DNA of 64,000 nucleotides. It comes from Siphonobacter aquaeclarae (lineage in GTDB: Bacteria; Bacteroidota; Bacteroidia; Cytophagales; Spirosomataceae). Positions 1-8,091 of the stretch are shown here, in pieces (position 1 is the stretch's first letter; each line of letters starts with the position of its first letter). A program made the translations under genes and the position numbers. The notes below the pieces were generated by a model. That model saw only the letters and a list, made by a program, of their open reading frames with translations, ran no database searches and was not told the origin of the DNA. The stretch lies in contig NZ_FNGS01000004.1 in the NCBI RefSeq assembly GCF_900103285.1, positions 650,097 to 714,096 of the forward strand. The letters are read 5' to 3'.

Positions 1-1
1 T

Positions 2-184
2 GCTTCCTATACCAATGTAAGCGGCGGCGGCAGCTTCACCAGCTCGCAGGTCGGCTACTATACCTACCGGAACAGCGCGATTGTGAAGAGCGGATCGGCC
101 TACACGCTCGATGCGGGCGGTACCTCCCGCGTACTCGGCAAACGGGTACGGCAGTTGTTGAAGGTAACGAGGAAGGAGCTGTAA
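2..184 (+). CDS. C-terminal end of an unidentified protein (5' truncated by window)
   Basis: An open frame runs from the window edge to a TAA at 182-184 (60 codons, no internal stop). The visible tail is rich in Gly, Ser, Thr and Tyr and ends with a basic stretch (KRVRQLLKVTRKEL). The Gly/Ser/Thr-rich part is compatible with a secreted or surface protein, but I recognise no domain, and the basic end is unlike a T9SS sorting domain. It is followed by a repeat hairpin and a strong terminator, so it closes its own transcription unit and is separate from the cco operon. Confidence 0.5.
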   Translation, partial: ASYTNVSGGGSFTSSQVGYYTYRNSAIVKSGSAYTLDAGGTSRVLGKRVRQLLKVTRKEL

Positions 185-186
185 GG

Positions 187-300
187 GCTTTAAGCAGTAA
201 GCTATAGGCTTTAGGCTTTAGGCTCAGGGCCGCGAGCCATAAGCTTACTGCCTATAGCTTACTGCCTATAGCTTACTGCTTATAGCTTACTGCTTAAAGC
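187..300. repeat. Short tandem/inverted intergenic repeat
   Basis: Four tandem copies of a 14-bp unit (AGCTTACTGCCTAT and variants) occupy 242-300. The left arm 187-209 is the reverse complement of 278-300 with one mismatch, so the block can fold into a long hairpin. A truncated heptamer-like run (TTTAGGC) lies between. It resembles in design, though not in sequence, the GAAAACT-type repeats elsewhere in this window (5242-5341, 22843-22946, 41734-42312). Confidence 0.75.
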
Positions 301-312
301 TCCCGTGACTTA

Positions 313-363
313 AAAAAGCCAAAAGCCCGGCAGGCATAGTGCCTGCCGGGCTTTTGGCTTTTT
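313..363. terminator. Strong bidirectional intrinsic terminator
   Basis: A perfect 24-bp inverted repeat (313-336 with 340-363) with a 3-nt loop; the GC core carries an A-run on the left and a T-run on the right, so it can stop transcription from either side. It separates the truncated upstream gene from the cco operon. Confidence 0.85.
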
Positions 364-407
364 ACGTCACAGGAGAGTGCTTTCCGGTTCAAAATCACCC
401 CCGCGAG

Positions 408-419
408 TGACTTATGTCA
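408..419. promoter_or_regulatory. Candidate Crp/Fnr-family operator upstream of the cco operon
   Basis: The palindrome TGACTTATGTCA (TGAC-N4-GTCA) lies 52 bp before the ccoS start. Crp/Fnr-superfamily regulators bind palindromes of this layout (Fnr TTGAT-N4-ATCAA, Dnr/NnrR-type TTGAC-N4-GTCAA), and cbb3 oxidase operons are commonly under such control. The site is short, so the assignment is an inference. Confidence 0.35.
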
Positions 420-470
420 TTTATTCAGGAGACCTCCGGAGCGACCTTTGAGGCTGAAAATCAATGAATT

Positions 471-614
471 ATGAACATCATCTTTCTGCTCATCGGAATT
501 AGTCTGCTGCTGGCGTGCGGATTTCTGGCTGCGTTTTTCTGGGCGATGAAATCCGGGCAGAACGACGATCTGCACACACCCGGCATGCGGATCCTGTGTG
601 ATGACGAACCCTGA
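471..614 (+). CDS. ccoS: Cytochrome oxidase maturation protein CcoS, cbb3-type
   Basis: A 47-residue single-pass membrane protein beginning MNIIFLLIGISLLLACGFLA, followed by FFWAMKSGQNDD. The N-terminal hydrophobic helix and the W-x-(M/V)-K-S-G-Q-(Y/F/N)-(D/E)-D motif are the CcoS signature. In proteobacteria CcoS is needed for loading heme b and copper into CcoN. It is the first gene of the cco operon, 26 bp before ccoNO. Its usual partner, the copper ATPase CcoI, is not seen directly upstream, where a terminator lies instead. Confidence 0.9.
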   Translation: MNIIFLLIGISLLLACGFLAAFFWAMKSGQNDDLHTPGMRILCDDEP

Positions 615-640
615 ATTTCCCAACTATCCTACAAGCGCGA

Positions 641-2791
641 ATGAATCCCCTTCCGATTACCGAGCACGCTCCAACGTCCCTGGAGCATTTTGAGTACGAC
701 AACCGGGTGGTCAAAGCCTTCTCCATCGCCACCATTGTCTGGGGGCTGATCGGGATGCTGGTAGGCGTCATTGCCGCCACGCAGTTGTTTCAGCCGGCCA
801 TGAACCTTCACAACCAGTACACGACCTTCGGCCGGATCCGCCCGCTGCACACCAATGCGGTGATCTTTGCCTTCGTCGGCAACGCCATTTTCATGGGCGT
901 GTACTATTCGCTCCAGCGCCTGCTCAAGGCCCGGATGTTTTCGGACCGATTGAGCTGGATTCACTTCTGGGGCTGGCAGCTCATCATTGTATCCGCGGTG
1001 GCGACGCTGCCGCTGGGTTTTACTTCCTCGAAAGAATACGCTGAGCTCGAATGGCCGATTGATATCGCCATTACGCTGATCTGGGTTGTGTTCGGGGTGA
1101 ATATGTTCGGTACAATTGCCCGCCGGCGGGAGCGCCACCTCTACGTCGGTATCTGGTTTTACATCGCGACGTTCGTGACGGTCGCCGTACTCCACATCAT
1201 CAACTCCCTCTCCCTCCCCGTTAGTTTTCTGAAAAGCTACTCGGCCTATGCAGGGGTACAGGATGCGCTGGTACAATGGTGGTACGGGCACAATGCGGTC
1301 GCATTCTTCCTGACGACGCCCTTCCTCGGCCTCATGTATTACTACCTGCCGAAGCTGGCCAACCGCCCGGTTTACAGCTACAAACTTTCGATCCTGCACT
1401 TCTGGTCACTGATCTTTATCTATATCTGGGCCGGTCCTCACCACCTGCTCTATACTTCATTGCCCGACTGGGCGCAGTCACTCGGGACGGTCTTCTCCAT
1501 CATGCTGATCGCGCCCTCCTGGGGCGGGATGCTCAACGGCCTGCTTACTCTCCGCGGCGCGTGGGACAAAGTCCGGGAAGATGACCGGCTGAAGTTCATG
1601 GTCGTCGGAATCACCGCCTACGGGATGGCAACGCTCGAAGGCCCGCTGCTTTCACTCCGGAACGTAAACGCCATCGCGCACTTTACCGACTGGATTGTGG
1701 CGCACGTACACGTCGGCGCGCTGGGCTGGAACGGCTTTCTGACCTTTGCGATGCTGTATTACCTCATCCCGAAAATGTGGCGGACCGAGCTGTACTCAAA
1801 ACGCCTCCTTAAAATCCACTTCTGGCTGGGCACGCTCGGTATTCTGTTCTACGCCGTGCCGATGTATATCTCCGGCTTTACACAGGGGATGATGTGGAAA
1901 GAATTTACGCCGGAAGGCACACTGCAATACCCCGCTTTCCTCGAAACTACGCTGCAACTGCTGCCAATGCACATGATGCGGGCCATCGGGGGAACCATCT
2001 ACCTCCTCGGCGCCATCCTGATGAGCTACAACCTCTTCAAGACCATGGCCCAGGGCAGCTTCCAGGCGAATGAAGCCGCCGAAGCCCCCGCGCTGACGAA
2101 GGATTTTGTGCCGACCGGAAGCGATACCTACTGGCACCGGATCTTCGAACGCCGTCCGATGCAGCTGCTCGCCGGCTCCCTGATCATGATCCTGATCGGA
2201 ACGGTGCTGGAGCTGGTGCCGACGTTTACCGTCGAATCAAACGTACAGACCATCGCATCCGTCCAGCCCTATACGCCGCTGGAATTACAGGGCCGCGACC
2301 TCTACATCCGCGAAGGCTGCAACAACTGCCACAGCCAGATGGTACGGCCCTTCCGCTCCGAAACCGAACGCTACGGCGAATACTCGAAAGCTGGGGAGTT
2401 TGTGTACGACCGCCCCTTCCTCTGGGGATCGAAACGTACCGGTCCGGACCTCCACCGCGAAGGCGGCAAGTATCCGGATTCCTGGCACTACCACCACATG
2501 AACGACCCGACCACGATGTCTCCGGGGTCCATCATGCCGGCCTACCCCTGGCTGCTGGAGCAGACGCTGGACAACAGCCAGCTCGAAGCCAAGCTGAAGA
2601 CGATGCAATCCCTTGGTGTACCGTATGAAGACTACGCCATCTCGGAAGCGCAGGAAAACGTCCGGCAGCAGGCCGGAGAAATCACCGCCCGTCTGAAAAA
2701 AGAAGGCATCAAAGTAGCGGCCGACAAAGAAATCATTGCCCTCATTGCCTATCTCCAGCGCCTGGGGACTGACATCAAGAAGGAAGAATAA
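641..2791 (+). CDS. ccoNO: cbb3-type cytochrome c oxidase, fused subunits I and II (CcoN-CcoO)
   Basis: 716 residues. The N-terminal ~475 residues are the multi-pass heme-copper catalytic subunit CcoN: low-spin heme ligand H70 (RPLHTNAVIF), CuB ligands H217 (WWYGHNAVAF) and H267-H268 (GPHHLLYTS), and heme ligands H355 and H357 (AHVHVG). After a linker and one membrane anchor (about 505-530) comes the CcoO mono-heme cytochrome c domain with C560-x-x-C563-H564 (CNNCH) and downstream methionines as candidate axial ligands. Fusion of CcoN and CcoO is common in Bacteroidota. The enzyme reduces O2 to water at low oxygen tension and pumps protons across the inner membrane. Start ATG 641 follows ccoS by 26 bp. 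Confidence 0.97.
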   Translation: MNPLPITEHAPTSLEHFEYDNRVVKAFSIATIVWGLIGMLVGVIAATQLFQPAMNLHNQYTTFGRIRPLHTNAVIFAFVGNAIFMGVYYSLQRLLKARMFSDRLSWIHFWGWQLIIVSAVATLPLGFTSSKEYAELEWPIDIAITLIWVVFGVNMFGTIARRRERHLYVGIWFYIATFVTVAVLHIINSLSLPVSFLKSYSAYAGVQDALVQWWYGHNAVAFFLTTPFLGLMYYYLPKLANRPVYSYKLSILHFWSLIFIYIWAGPHHLLYTSLPDWAQSLGTVFSIMLIAPSWGGMLNGLLTLRGAWDKVREDDRLKFMVVGITAYGMATLEGPLLSLRNVNAIAHFTDWIVAHVHVGALGWNGFLTFAMLYYLIPKMWRTELYSKRLLKIHFWLGTLGILFYAVPMYISGFTQGMMWKEFTPEGTLQYPAFLETTLQLLPMHMMRAIGGTIYLLGAILMSYNLFKTMAQGSFQANEAAEAPALTKDFVPTGSDTYWHRIFERRPMQLLAGSLIMILIGTVLELVPTFTVESNVQTIASVQPYTPLELQGRDLYIREGCNNCHSQMVRPFRSETERYGEYSKAGEFVYDRPFLWGSKRTGPDLHREGGKYPDSWHYHHMNDPTTMSPGSIMPAYPWLLEQTLDNSQLEAKLKTMQSLGVPYEDYAISEAQENVRQQAGEITARLKKEGIKVAADKEIIALIAYLQRLGTDIKKEE

Positions 2792-2839
2792 CCCGCCCGG
2801 GGGCGGCTTATCCCGCCCCCGGACTAAACCCTACGCGCT

Positions 2840-2998
2840 ATGTTCCGCAACCTCATTACTCAGCTCCAGGGCGCTGATCTATACATGATTTCATCCCTGC
2901 TGATTTTCGTTCTGTTTTTCGCGGCAATGGGTCTGTACGTCCTTCTCGCCGACAAAAAACACCTCAACCGGATGAGCGCGATGCCGCTCGACAACTAA
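2840..2998 (+). CDS. ccoQ: CcoQ-like small cbb3 oxidase subunit
   Basis: A 52-residue ORF between ccoNO and ccoP with one hydrophobic helix (residues about 16-38, SSLLIFVLFFAAMGLYVLL) and a charged C-terminus (ADKKHLNRMSAMPLDN). Position, size and topology match CcoQ/FixQ, the small subunit that stabilises the cbb3 complex. It starts 48 bp after ccoNO and stops 29 bp before ccoP. The call rests mainly on context because CcoQ sequences are poorly conserved. Confidence 0.8.
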   Translation: MFRNLITQLQGADLYMISSLLIFVLFFAAMGLYVLLADKKHLNRMSAMPLDN

Positions 2999-3027
2999 TA
3001 CCCAGGGTCCCCTAACTGTTTCTTACC

Positions 3028-3801
3028 ATGAATTTTCAGATCAATACCGGCGAAGAGCTCTTTCTGGTGGTCATCCTGGCCTTCCTCGTTTTCGGGGCGC
3101 TGGGTATCTGCGTCGCGGTGATCCACCTGTACCTGTCGGTCAAGCAACTCGCCCTGCCGGCCGAAAAATCCCCGAAAGAAGATCTCTATGCCGGCGGCAC
3201 CTTCTGGAACCGGCTGTTTCGGGTACCACCTTCCTCGGCCAATGATTCCCTGCTGATGGAGCACGCTCCCGACGGTATCCAGGAGCTCGACAACCCGACA
3301 CCCCCGTGGTTTATGTTTCTTTTCTATGGAACGATCGTTTTCGCCGCGGTTTACCTGGTCATCTACCACGTAGCCGGTGACGGAGACATCATGAACCGGG
3401 AATACACCACCGAGATCGCCGCAGCCGATAAAGCCCGGGAAGCCTATCTCAAGAAATTCGCCAACTCCGTCAACGAAAACAACGTCACGGTACTCAAAGA
3501 CGCCAAGGCCGTCACCGAAGGGAAGAAACTCTTTGACCAGTACTGCGTAGCGTGCCACGGCTCTGCCGGCGAAGGGAAAGTAGGTCCCAACCTGACCGAT
3601 GAATACTGGCTCCACGGCGGCACCGTCAAGGCGGTCTTCCATACCATCACCGAAGGCGTACCCGACAAAGGCATGCTTTCCTGGAAAAAACAGCTGAATC
3701 CCATTCAGATTCAGCAAGTTACCAGCTATATCTTTTCCCTGAAAGGCTCAAACCCTGCCGGGGCGAAAGAGCCGCAGGGAGAAAAACTCGCTGCTGAATA
3801 G
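3028..3801 (+). CDS. ccoP: cbb3-type cytochrome c oxidase subunit III (CcoP/FixP), single heme
   Basis: 257 residues with an N-terminal membrane segment (about 8-33), a FixP_N-like region with a second membrane segment (WFMFLFYGTIVFAAVYLVIY, about 92-111), and one cytochrome c domain with C173-V-A-C176-H177 and candidate ligand Met further on (KGMLSW). Classical proteobacterial CcoP carries two c-type hemes; only one CxxCH is present here, as often seen in Bacteroidota. It passes electrons towards CcoO/CcoN from the periplasmic side. Confidence 0.93.
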   Translation: MNFQINTGEELFLVVILAFLVFGALGICVAVIHLYLSVKQLALPAEKSPKEDLYAGGTFWNRLFRVPPSSANDSLLMEHAPDGIQELDNPTPPWFMFLFYGTIVFAAVYLVIYHVAGDGDIMNREYTTEIAAADKAREAYLKKFANSVNENNVTVLKDAKAVTEGKKLFDQYCVACHGSAGEGKVGPNLTDEYWLHGGTVKAVFHTITEGVPDKGMLSWKKQLNPIQIQQVTSYIFSLKGSNPAGAKEPQGEKLAAE

Positions 3802-3812
3802 TCTCACTTACC

Positions 3813-3834
3813 GGCAGGGACGCACGTCCCTGCC
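3813..3834. repeat. GC-rich hairpin between ccoP and ccoG
   Basis: GGCAGGGACG (3813-3822) pairs with CGTCCCTGCC (3825-3834). There is no T-run after it, so it is more likely an mRNA-stabilising hairpin or small palindromic repeat than a terminator; ccoG follows only 9 bp later. Confidence 0.6.
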
Positions 3835-3843
3835 CCTACAGCC

Positions 3844-5241
3844 ATGATACAAGCACAAGAGGAGTTCCGGGACCACGTCAGTAATCAGGAGACTGACGGC
3901 CGGCGAAAATGGATCTACCCGCGCCTGCCGAAAGGCGGCGTGTATTACCGGTGGAGAATCGTCGTGGCTCTGGGGCTCCTTCTTATCTTATTCGGGTTGC
4001 CCTGGCTGGAATTTCAGGGCCACCCGTTGTTTCTTTTCAACGTGCTCGACCGGAAGTTTATCTTCTTCGGCGTGCCGTTCTGGCCCCAGGATTTTTACCT
4101 CGTCGCGCTGGGTTTACTGGCCTTCATGGTCTTTATTATCGCGTTTACGGTCGCCTTCGGGCGGGTGTGGTGCGGCTGGGCCTGCCCGCAGACCATTTTC
4201 ATGGAAGTCGTTTTCCGGACGATCGAAAACTGGATAGAAGGCGACTACAAAGCCCAGAAAAAACTCGATGCCGGCCCCTGGAATTCGGACAAAATCCGGA
4301 AGAAAACACTCAAACACCTCGTTTTCTTCCTGATTTCCTTTGCCATTGCCAATACGTTCCTGGCCTATCTGATCGGGAAAGACGAACTCCTGGCGATCCA
4401 GACGGATAATCCGATGAACCACCTCGGCGGACTCGCTTCTCTCCTGGTATTCACCGTGGTCTTTTACCTCGTGTTTGCCAAGCTTCGGGAAATTGTCTGC
4501 ATTGTCATCTGCCCTTACGGACGGTTGCAGGGCGTTTTGCTGGATAAGAAGTCGATCGTCGTGGCCTACGACTACGTCCGCGGCGAGCCCCGCGGAAAAC
4601 TCAGCAAGAAAGAAAATGAAACGCCGAAGGGTGATTGCGTGGACTGCTCCCTCTGCGTTCAGGTATGCCCGACGGGCATTGATATCCGCCACGGCACCCA
4701 GCTGGAGTGTATCAACTGCACAGCCTGCATCGACGCCTGTGACCAGGTAATGGACAAAATTCACAAACCGAAAGGCCTGATCCGGTATGCCTCTCTCGAA
4801 GGCATCGAGCAGAAAAAGAAGCTCCGTTTCGACGGGCGTCTCCGCGCCTATTCGGCCGTATTGCTCATCCTGACGGCTGTGATCGGCTACCTGCTCGTGG
4901 TCCGGAAAGATGTGGATACGACCATTCTCCGCGCTTCGGGCCTGACGTTCCAGAAGCAGCCGGACGGCCGGATTTCCAATTTGTACAACCTTGAAATCGT
5001 CAACAAAACCTTCCGTCCTGTTCACGTGACGGTCCGGGTGAAGCAGCCCGATTTCGCCCTGCAATTCGTCGGGCAGCCCCTGACGACTGTCGAGCCGGGT
5101 GAGCTCACCAAAGGCTCCTTCTTCCTGTCGGTACCTGCCCGCCGCATCCGCGAAAACAAGACACCCCTCGTTCTCGAAATCCTCGCCGACGGGAAAATGG
5201 TGGAAGAAGTGGGGACGAATTTTATGGGGCCGGTGGAGTGA
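3844..5241 (+). CDS. ccoG: Cytochrome c oxidase accessory protein CcoG (FixG/RdxA)
   Basis: 465 residues. Several membrane helices (about 39-57, 80-105, 157-178, 196-215, and 339-356) surround a C-G-W-A-C-P motif (C110, C114) and two ferredoxin-type clusters (CVDCSLCVQVCP from C265, and CINCTACIDACD shortly after). The C-terminal ~110 residues form an Ig-like periplasmic domain (FixG_C). This domain order is diagnostic of CcoG, a membrane Fe-S protein with cupric reductase activity that supplies Cu(I) for cbb3 assembly. It lies 42 bp after ccoP. Confidence 0.96.
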   Translation: MIQAQEEFRDHVSNQETDGRRKWIYPRLPKGGVYYRWRIVVALGLLLILFGLPWLEFQGHPLFLFNVLDRKFIFFGVPFWPQDFYLVALGLLAFMVFIIAFTVAFGRVWCGWACPQTIFMEVVFRTIENWIEGDYKAQKKLDAGPWNSDKIRKKTLKHLVFFLISFAIANTFLAYLIGKDELLAIQTDNPMNHLGGLASLLVFTVVFYLVFAKLREIVCIVICPYGRLQGVLLDKKSIVVAYDYVRGEPRGKLSKKENETPKGDCVDCSLCVQVCPTGIDIRHGTQLECINCTACIDACDQVMDKIHKPKGLIRYASLEGIEQKKKLRFDGRLRAYSAVLLILTAVIGYLLVVRKDVDTTILRASGLTFQKQPDGRISNLYNLEIVNKTFRPVHVTVRVKQPDFALQFVGQPLTTVEPGELTKGSFFLSVPARRIRENKTPLVLEILADGKMVEEVGTNFMGPVE

Positions 5242-5341
5242 GCGGTTTTCGGTTTACTGTTTTCCGTTTTCAGTTAAAGCGTCCGAAAACTGAAAACCGC
5301 AAACTGAAAACTGATTTTCCTAACCTGAAAACTGATTTTCC
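5242..5341. repeat. GAAAACT-type intergenic repeat hairpin
   Basis: The whole ccoG-ccoH gap is made of variants of GAAAACTGAAAACC and its complement. GCGGTTTTC (5242-5250) can pair with GAAAACCGC (5292-5300). A 17-bp direct repeat (CTGAAAACTGATTTTCC) occurs just before and directly up to the ccoH start. The block contains no gene and is related to those at 22843-22946 and 41734-42312. Confidence 0.75.
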
Positions 5342-5761
5342 ATGAACTGGGGAAAAGCCATCATCACCGCGTTTATCGCCTTCGGGTCGTTTATCGGGTT
5401 TCTGGTATACCGGATGACGACCGCCAAAGTGGACCTTGTCCGGTCCGACTACTATCAGACTGAAATCGGCTATCAGAAGCAGATCGAGCGCATCCGGCAC
5501 AGCCGCAGGGCCAGCGACCCGCTGAAGGTCCGGTTTGAGCCCGCGCAGCAGCAGGTATCCTTTGCCGTACCGGCTTCGGCGCGGGGCGGAGAAGTGCGTT
5601 TCTTCCGTCCGTCTGATGCCCGGCTGGATTTCACTGTGCCCGTCACGCCCGGGATGGCGCCCGTCCCGACGGCCCGCCTCCGCAAAGGCTACTGGAAGGT
5701 ACAGGTAACCTGGACCGACGGTCAGCAGGAATACTATTCCGAGGAGCATCTCACCCTTTAA
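5342..5761 (+). CDS. ccoH: FixH/CcoH family protein
   Basis: 139 residues: one N-terminal membrane helix (about 4-23, WGKAIITAFIAFGSFIGFLV) followed by a periplasmic domain with the FixH hallmarks K-V-D-L-V-x-x-D-Y-Y early and W-x-V-Q-V-T-W near the end (YWKVQVTWTDGQQEYYSE). FixH/CcoH is an assembly factor that associates with cbb3 oxidase. It lies between ccoG and the exporter gene and ends 4 bp before it, indicating co-transcription. Confidence 0.9.
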   Translation: MNWGKAIITAFIAFGSFIGFLVYRMTTAKVDLVRSDYYQTEIGYQKQIERIRHSRRASDPLKVRFEPAQQQVSFAVPASARGGEVRFFRPSDARLDFTVPVTPGMAPVPTARLRKGYWKVQVTWTDGQQEYYSEEHLTL

Positions 5762-5765
5762 TACG

Positions 5766-6464
5766 ATGTCCATGATTCAGCTTGCTTTCCTGACCGGCCT
5801 GGTTGCCAGCCTGCACTGTGTGGGGATGTGCGGTCCGATCGCACTCGCCCTGCCTGTTGGCGGCCTGCCGGAAGGGAAAGCCTGGATCGCCCGGCTGATT
5901 TACAATGGGTTCAGGACGCTGAGCTACGGAATACTCGGCCTTGGCGTCGGGCTCTTCGGCGAGCGGCTTTCCCTCTTCGGCTGGCAGCAGCAGGTATCGG
6001 TCGCCGCCGGTTTGCTGATGATTTTTTTGGTGACGGGAAAACGCTTCATCCGCTTTCCGATAACCGCCACCCTTTCCTTCCGCAAACTCCTGCAAACCAA
6101 AAAGTTCTGGGCTTTTGCCGGCGCCGGGCTACTCAATGGCCTGCTTCCCTGCGGCCTGGTGTATGTAGCGCTGGCCGGCGCGCTGACAGCGGGCTCACCC
6201 GCCGACGGCTTCCTGTACATGATTGCCTACGGCTTCGGGACTTTACCTGCCATGCTCTCTGTCAGCTGGTTATGGAAGCGGGTAAGTATGCCGGTGCGGC
6301 AGCGGCTGAACCGCTTCATCCCGATGTACACGATCGTGGTGGCGCTGCTGTTTATCTGGCGGGGTTTGGGCTTCGGGCTTCCGTTCAGCCCGCGGACGCC
6401 GGCTCCCGGCGAACCGCCGGTGTGCGTTACGGGGGGTAGTCATCTTACCGGCGCCAATCGCTGA
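5766..6464 (+). CDS. Sulfite exporter TauE/SafE-family membrane protein of the cco operon
   Basis: 232 residues and about six membrane helices. It opens with FLTGLVASLHCVGMCGP (C18, C22), a metal-binding-like motif of the DsbD-gamma-related COG2836 group, and repeats a GLLPCGLVY motif in the second half. Members routinely close cbb3 operons in Bacteroidota and are suspected to act in copper or thiol handling for oxidase maturation; direct evidence is thin. ATG 5766 or 5772 could be the start. It is the last gene of the operon; the sequence downstream turns AT-rich. Confidence 0.85.
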   Translation: MSMIQLAFLTGLVASLHCVGMCGPIALALPVGGLPEGKAWIARLIYNGFRTLSYGILGLGVGLFGERLSLFGWQQQVSVAAGLLMIFLVTGKRFIRFPITATLSFRKLLQTKKFWAFAGAGLLNGLLPCGLVYVALAGALTAGSPADGFLYMIAYGFGTLPAMLSVSWLWKRVSMPVRQRLNRFIPMYTIVVALLFIWRGLGFGLPFSPRTPAPGEPPVCVTGGSHLTGANR

Positions 6465-6758
6465 AACCGGAGGCTTCGTCTTCGTTCGATACAGCTGGCT
6501 ATAGTCGATCCCGTCACCTTCATTTCTCCCTGCGTACCCCGTCCTTTCCTACAGAAGACCATGTCAGCAATACCTGACCATGGAACAAGGCCTCCGTTGC
6601 TGGCATGCAACAGGTCAATAAATAGGCATTTTATGTCAAAAATACTTATATAAATTAATCAAGATATTATATAAAAACAACACCGTCTGCGCGGTATTTT
6701 TCAAAGGACGTAGGTTACATTCTGTCGTCCCGATTGATATATGGCATGAAAATCCGCC
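6465..6758. other. Intergenic transition into the AT-rich island
   Basis: 294 bp without a convincing gene. The first ~150 bp have the local GC content; from about 6620 the sequence becomes AT-rich. A weak hairpin ACCG...CGGT followed by ATTTTT lies near 6685-6705. A small stem (ATGGC 6741-6745 with GCCAT 6756-6760) overlaps the possible start codon of the next gene. Confidence 0.5.
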
Positions 6759-8033
6759 ATGTCAAGACATACTAACCTAACAATCTATCCTCAAATGGAT
6801 CGTTCCGATTTTGTTAAGAGTATGCTTGCCTTAACCGGCACAGCATTTGACTATGGTTGCAAAAGTACCGTTGAAGACCTGACCAACCTCTATTCTTCAC
6901 CCATCTCCAAAGACGCACAAGACTGGTTTTCAAACCAATACGTAAAAGTATATGAAGGAGCCAGAACAAAAGACGTCTCCATAACCCGAACGCTTGATTG
7001 GGCCAGGCAGCAGATTGCGAAATCCAACAAACATGATTTTATTTGGGTACCCATTGAGTATTCAGGAGACGAAAAGGGAACAGCTATTTTGATGTGGAAA
7101 GAAGGGGAAGAATATGTTCAACAACTCGCCCAATACTTAAGTTGGTCAATAGCTGAAGGGTTTCTTATCTACCGAAAGCCAAATGGAGACTATGATGGTT
7201 TTCTTGCTCAGCTTGCCTTCGATCCACAAAAAAGTAAACCCGGATCTGTAGTTGATCCTTCAAGTTTCACAGGACTTGTTGTTAATGCTGACTGGAACGA
7301 GAATATTTTACGGTCATGGCGGTTCTTGGATGGCAAGCTCGTAAACTACTACAATCCGAATGTAAAAAATAAAGGAGGCAGAACTAAAGAGTGCATTACA
7401 TATTACACTCAATATTCAACCATGTCAGGTGTGTCATGCGGCCCTAGCTGTATTGACGTCACTTATACCCTTCATAACGTTGCTCAGACTTACTGCTATG
7501 GCGACTACAACAGCAGCGACCAAGGGGGATATACGGGTAGCGGAGGATATTCGCCGAGTAACACGGGAGGTGGATATACTCCCCCAACAACGCCAACGAT
7601 AAGCCCGATTGTTGATTACGATCTTTACAAACTAACCTCCGACCGCTATAGCTGGGAAAGAGCACAGTTTGAAAAACGTCTTAATGAAAGTATTAATGCA
7701 GTTGGGTTAGGCATTTCAACCTTAGATCTTTCTCTGTCGAAAGCAACAGCAATTGTCAGTACACTGGGTTTCAACGCAAATAAGATCCGAGTCGCAAGTG
7801 TGACAGGACTAACTGCGGGAGCCAAAGCCGTTAGTTTCATTGGAGTCGGAATAGGCGTTTACCAAGTGTACGTTGGGTTTTCTGATCATGATTATAGCAA
7901 AAATGATTGGCTAACATTAGGCGCTACTGCATTGGGGGTGGCAGCTGCGTTTACTCCAATTGGTTGGTTTACAGTGCTGGTCGCAGGCGTATCTGTTGGA
8001 GTTTCAGTTTATACAACGGCAAATCCCGAATAA
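6759..8033 (+). CDS. Modular hypothetical protein with hydrophobic C-terminal domain
   Basis: 424 residues, family not recognised. Visible parts: an N-terminal segment MDRSDFVKSMLALTGTAF from M13 that resembles Cytophagales secretion or lipoprotein leaders but lacks a twin-Arg pair and a clean lipobox; a globular region with five cysteines (C34, C212, C227, C231, C246); a Gly/Ser/Thr/Pro linker (about 249-286); and a C-terminal domain (287-424) with an amphipathic part and long Gly/Ala/Val-rich apolar stretches (about 350-374 and 385-418). An N-domain, flexible linker and apolar C-domain is the layout of many effectors and bacteriocins, but this is inference. The true start could be M13 (6795). 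Base composition is lower in GC than its neighbours outside the island. Confidence 0.75.
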   Translation: MSRHTNLTIYPQMDRSDFVKSMLALTGTAFDYGCKSTVEDLTNLYSSPISKDAQDWFSNQYVKVYEGARTKDVSITRTLDWARQQIAKSNKHDFIWVPIEYSGDEKGTAILMWKEGEEYVQQLAQYLSWSIAEGFLIYRKPNGDYDGFLAQLAFDPQKSKPGSVVDPSSFTGLVVNADWNENILRSWRFLDGKLVNYYNPNVKNKGGRTKECITYYTQYSTMSGVSCGPSCIDVTYTLHNVAQTYCYGDYNSSDQGGYTGSGGYSPSNTGGGYTPPTTPTISPIVDYDLYKLTSDRYSWERAQFEKRLNESINAVGLGISTLDLSLSKATAIVSTLGFNANKIRVASVTGLTAGAKAVSFIGVGIGVYQVYVGFSDHDYSKNDWLTLGATALGVAAAFTPIGWFTVLVAGVSVGVSVYTTANPE

Positions 8034-8042
8034 TTCACACTC

Positions 8043-8075
8043 TTAACAGAGATGGGTAACGCTCGTCTCTGTTAA
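8043..8075. repeat. Hairpin between the island's first two genes
   Basis: TTAACAGAGA (8043-8052) pairs perfectly with TCTCTGTTAA (8066-8075) across a 13-nt loop. It starts 9 bp after the stop of the upstream gene and ends 16 bp before the next ATG. No T-run follows, so it may be a weak terminator, a processing site or a translation control element. Confidence 0.6.
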
Positions 8076-8091
8076 CTTATAAATCTGTGTT

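Noticed and set aside
6741..6749. Minimal ORF ATG-GCA-TGA upstream of the island's first gene as a regulatory micro-ORF
   Set aside because: A two-codon ORF occurs by chance very often and no terminator or alternative pairing accompanies it.
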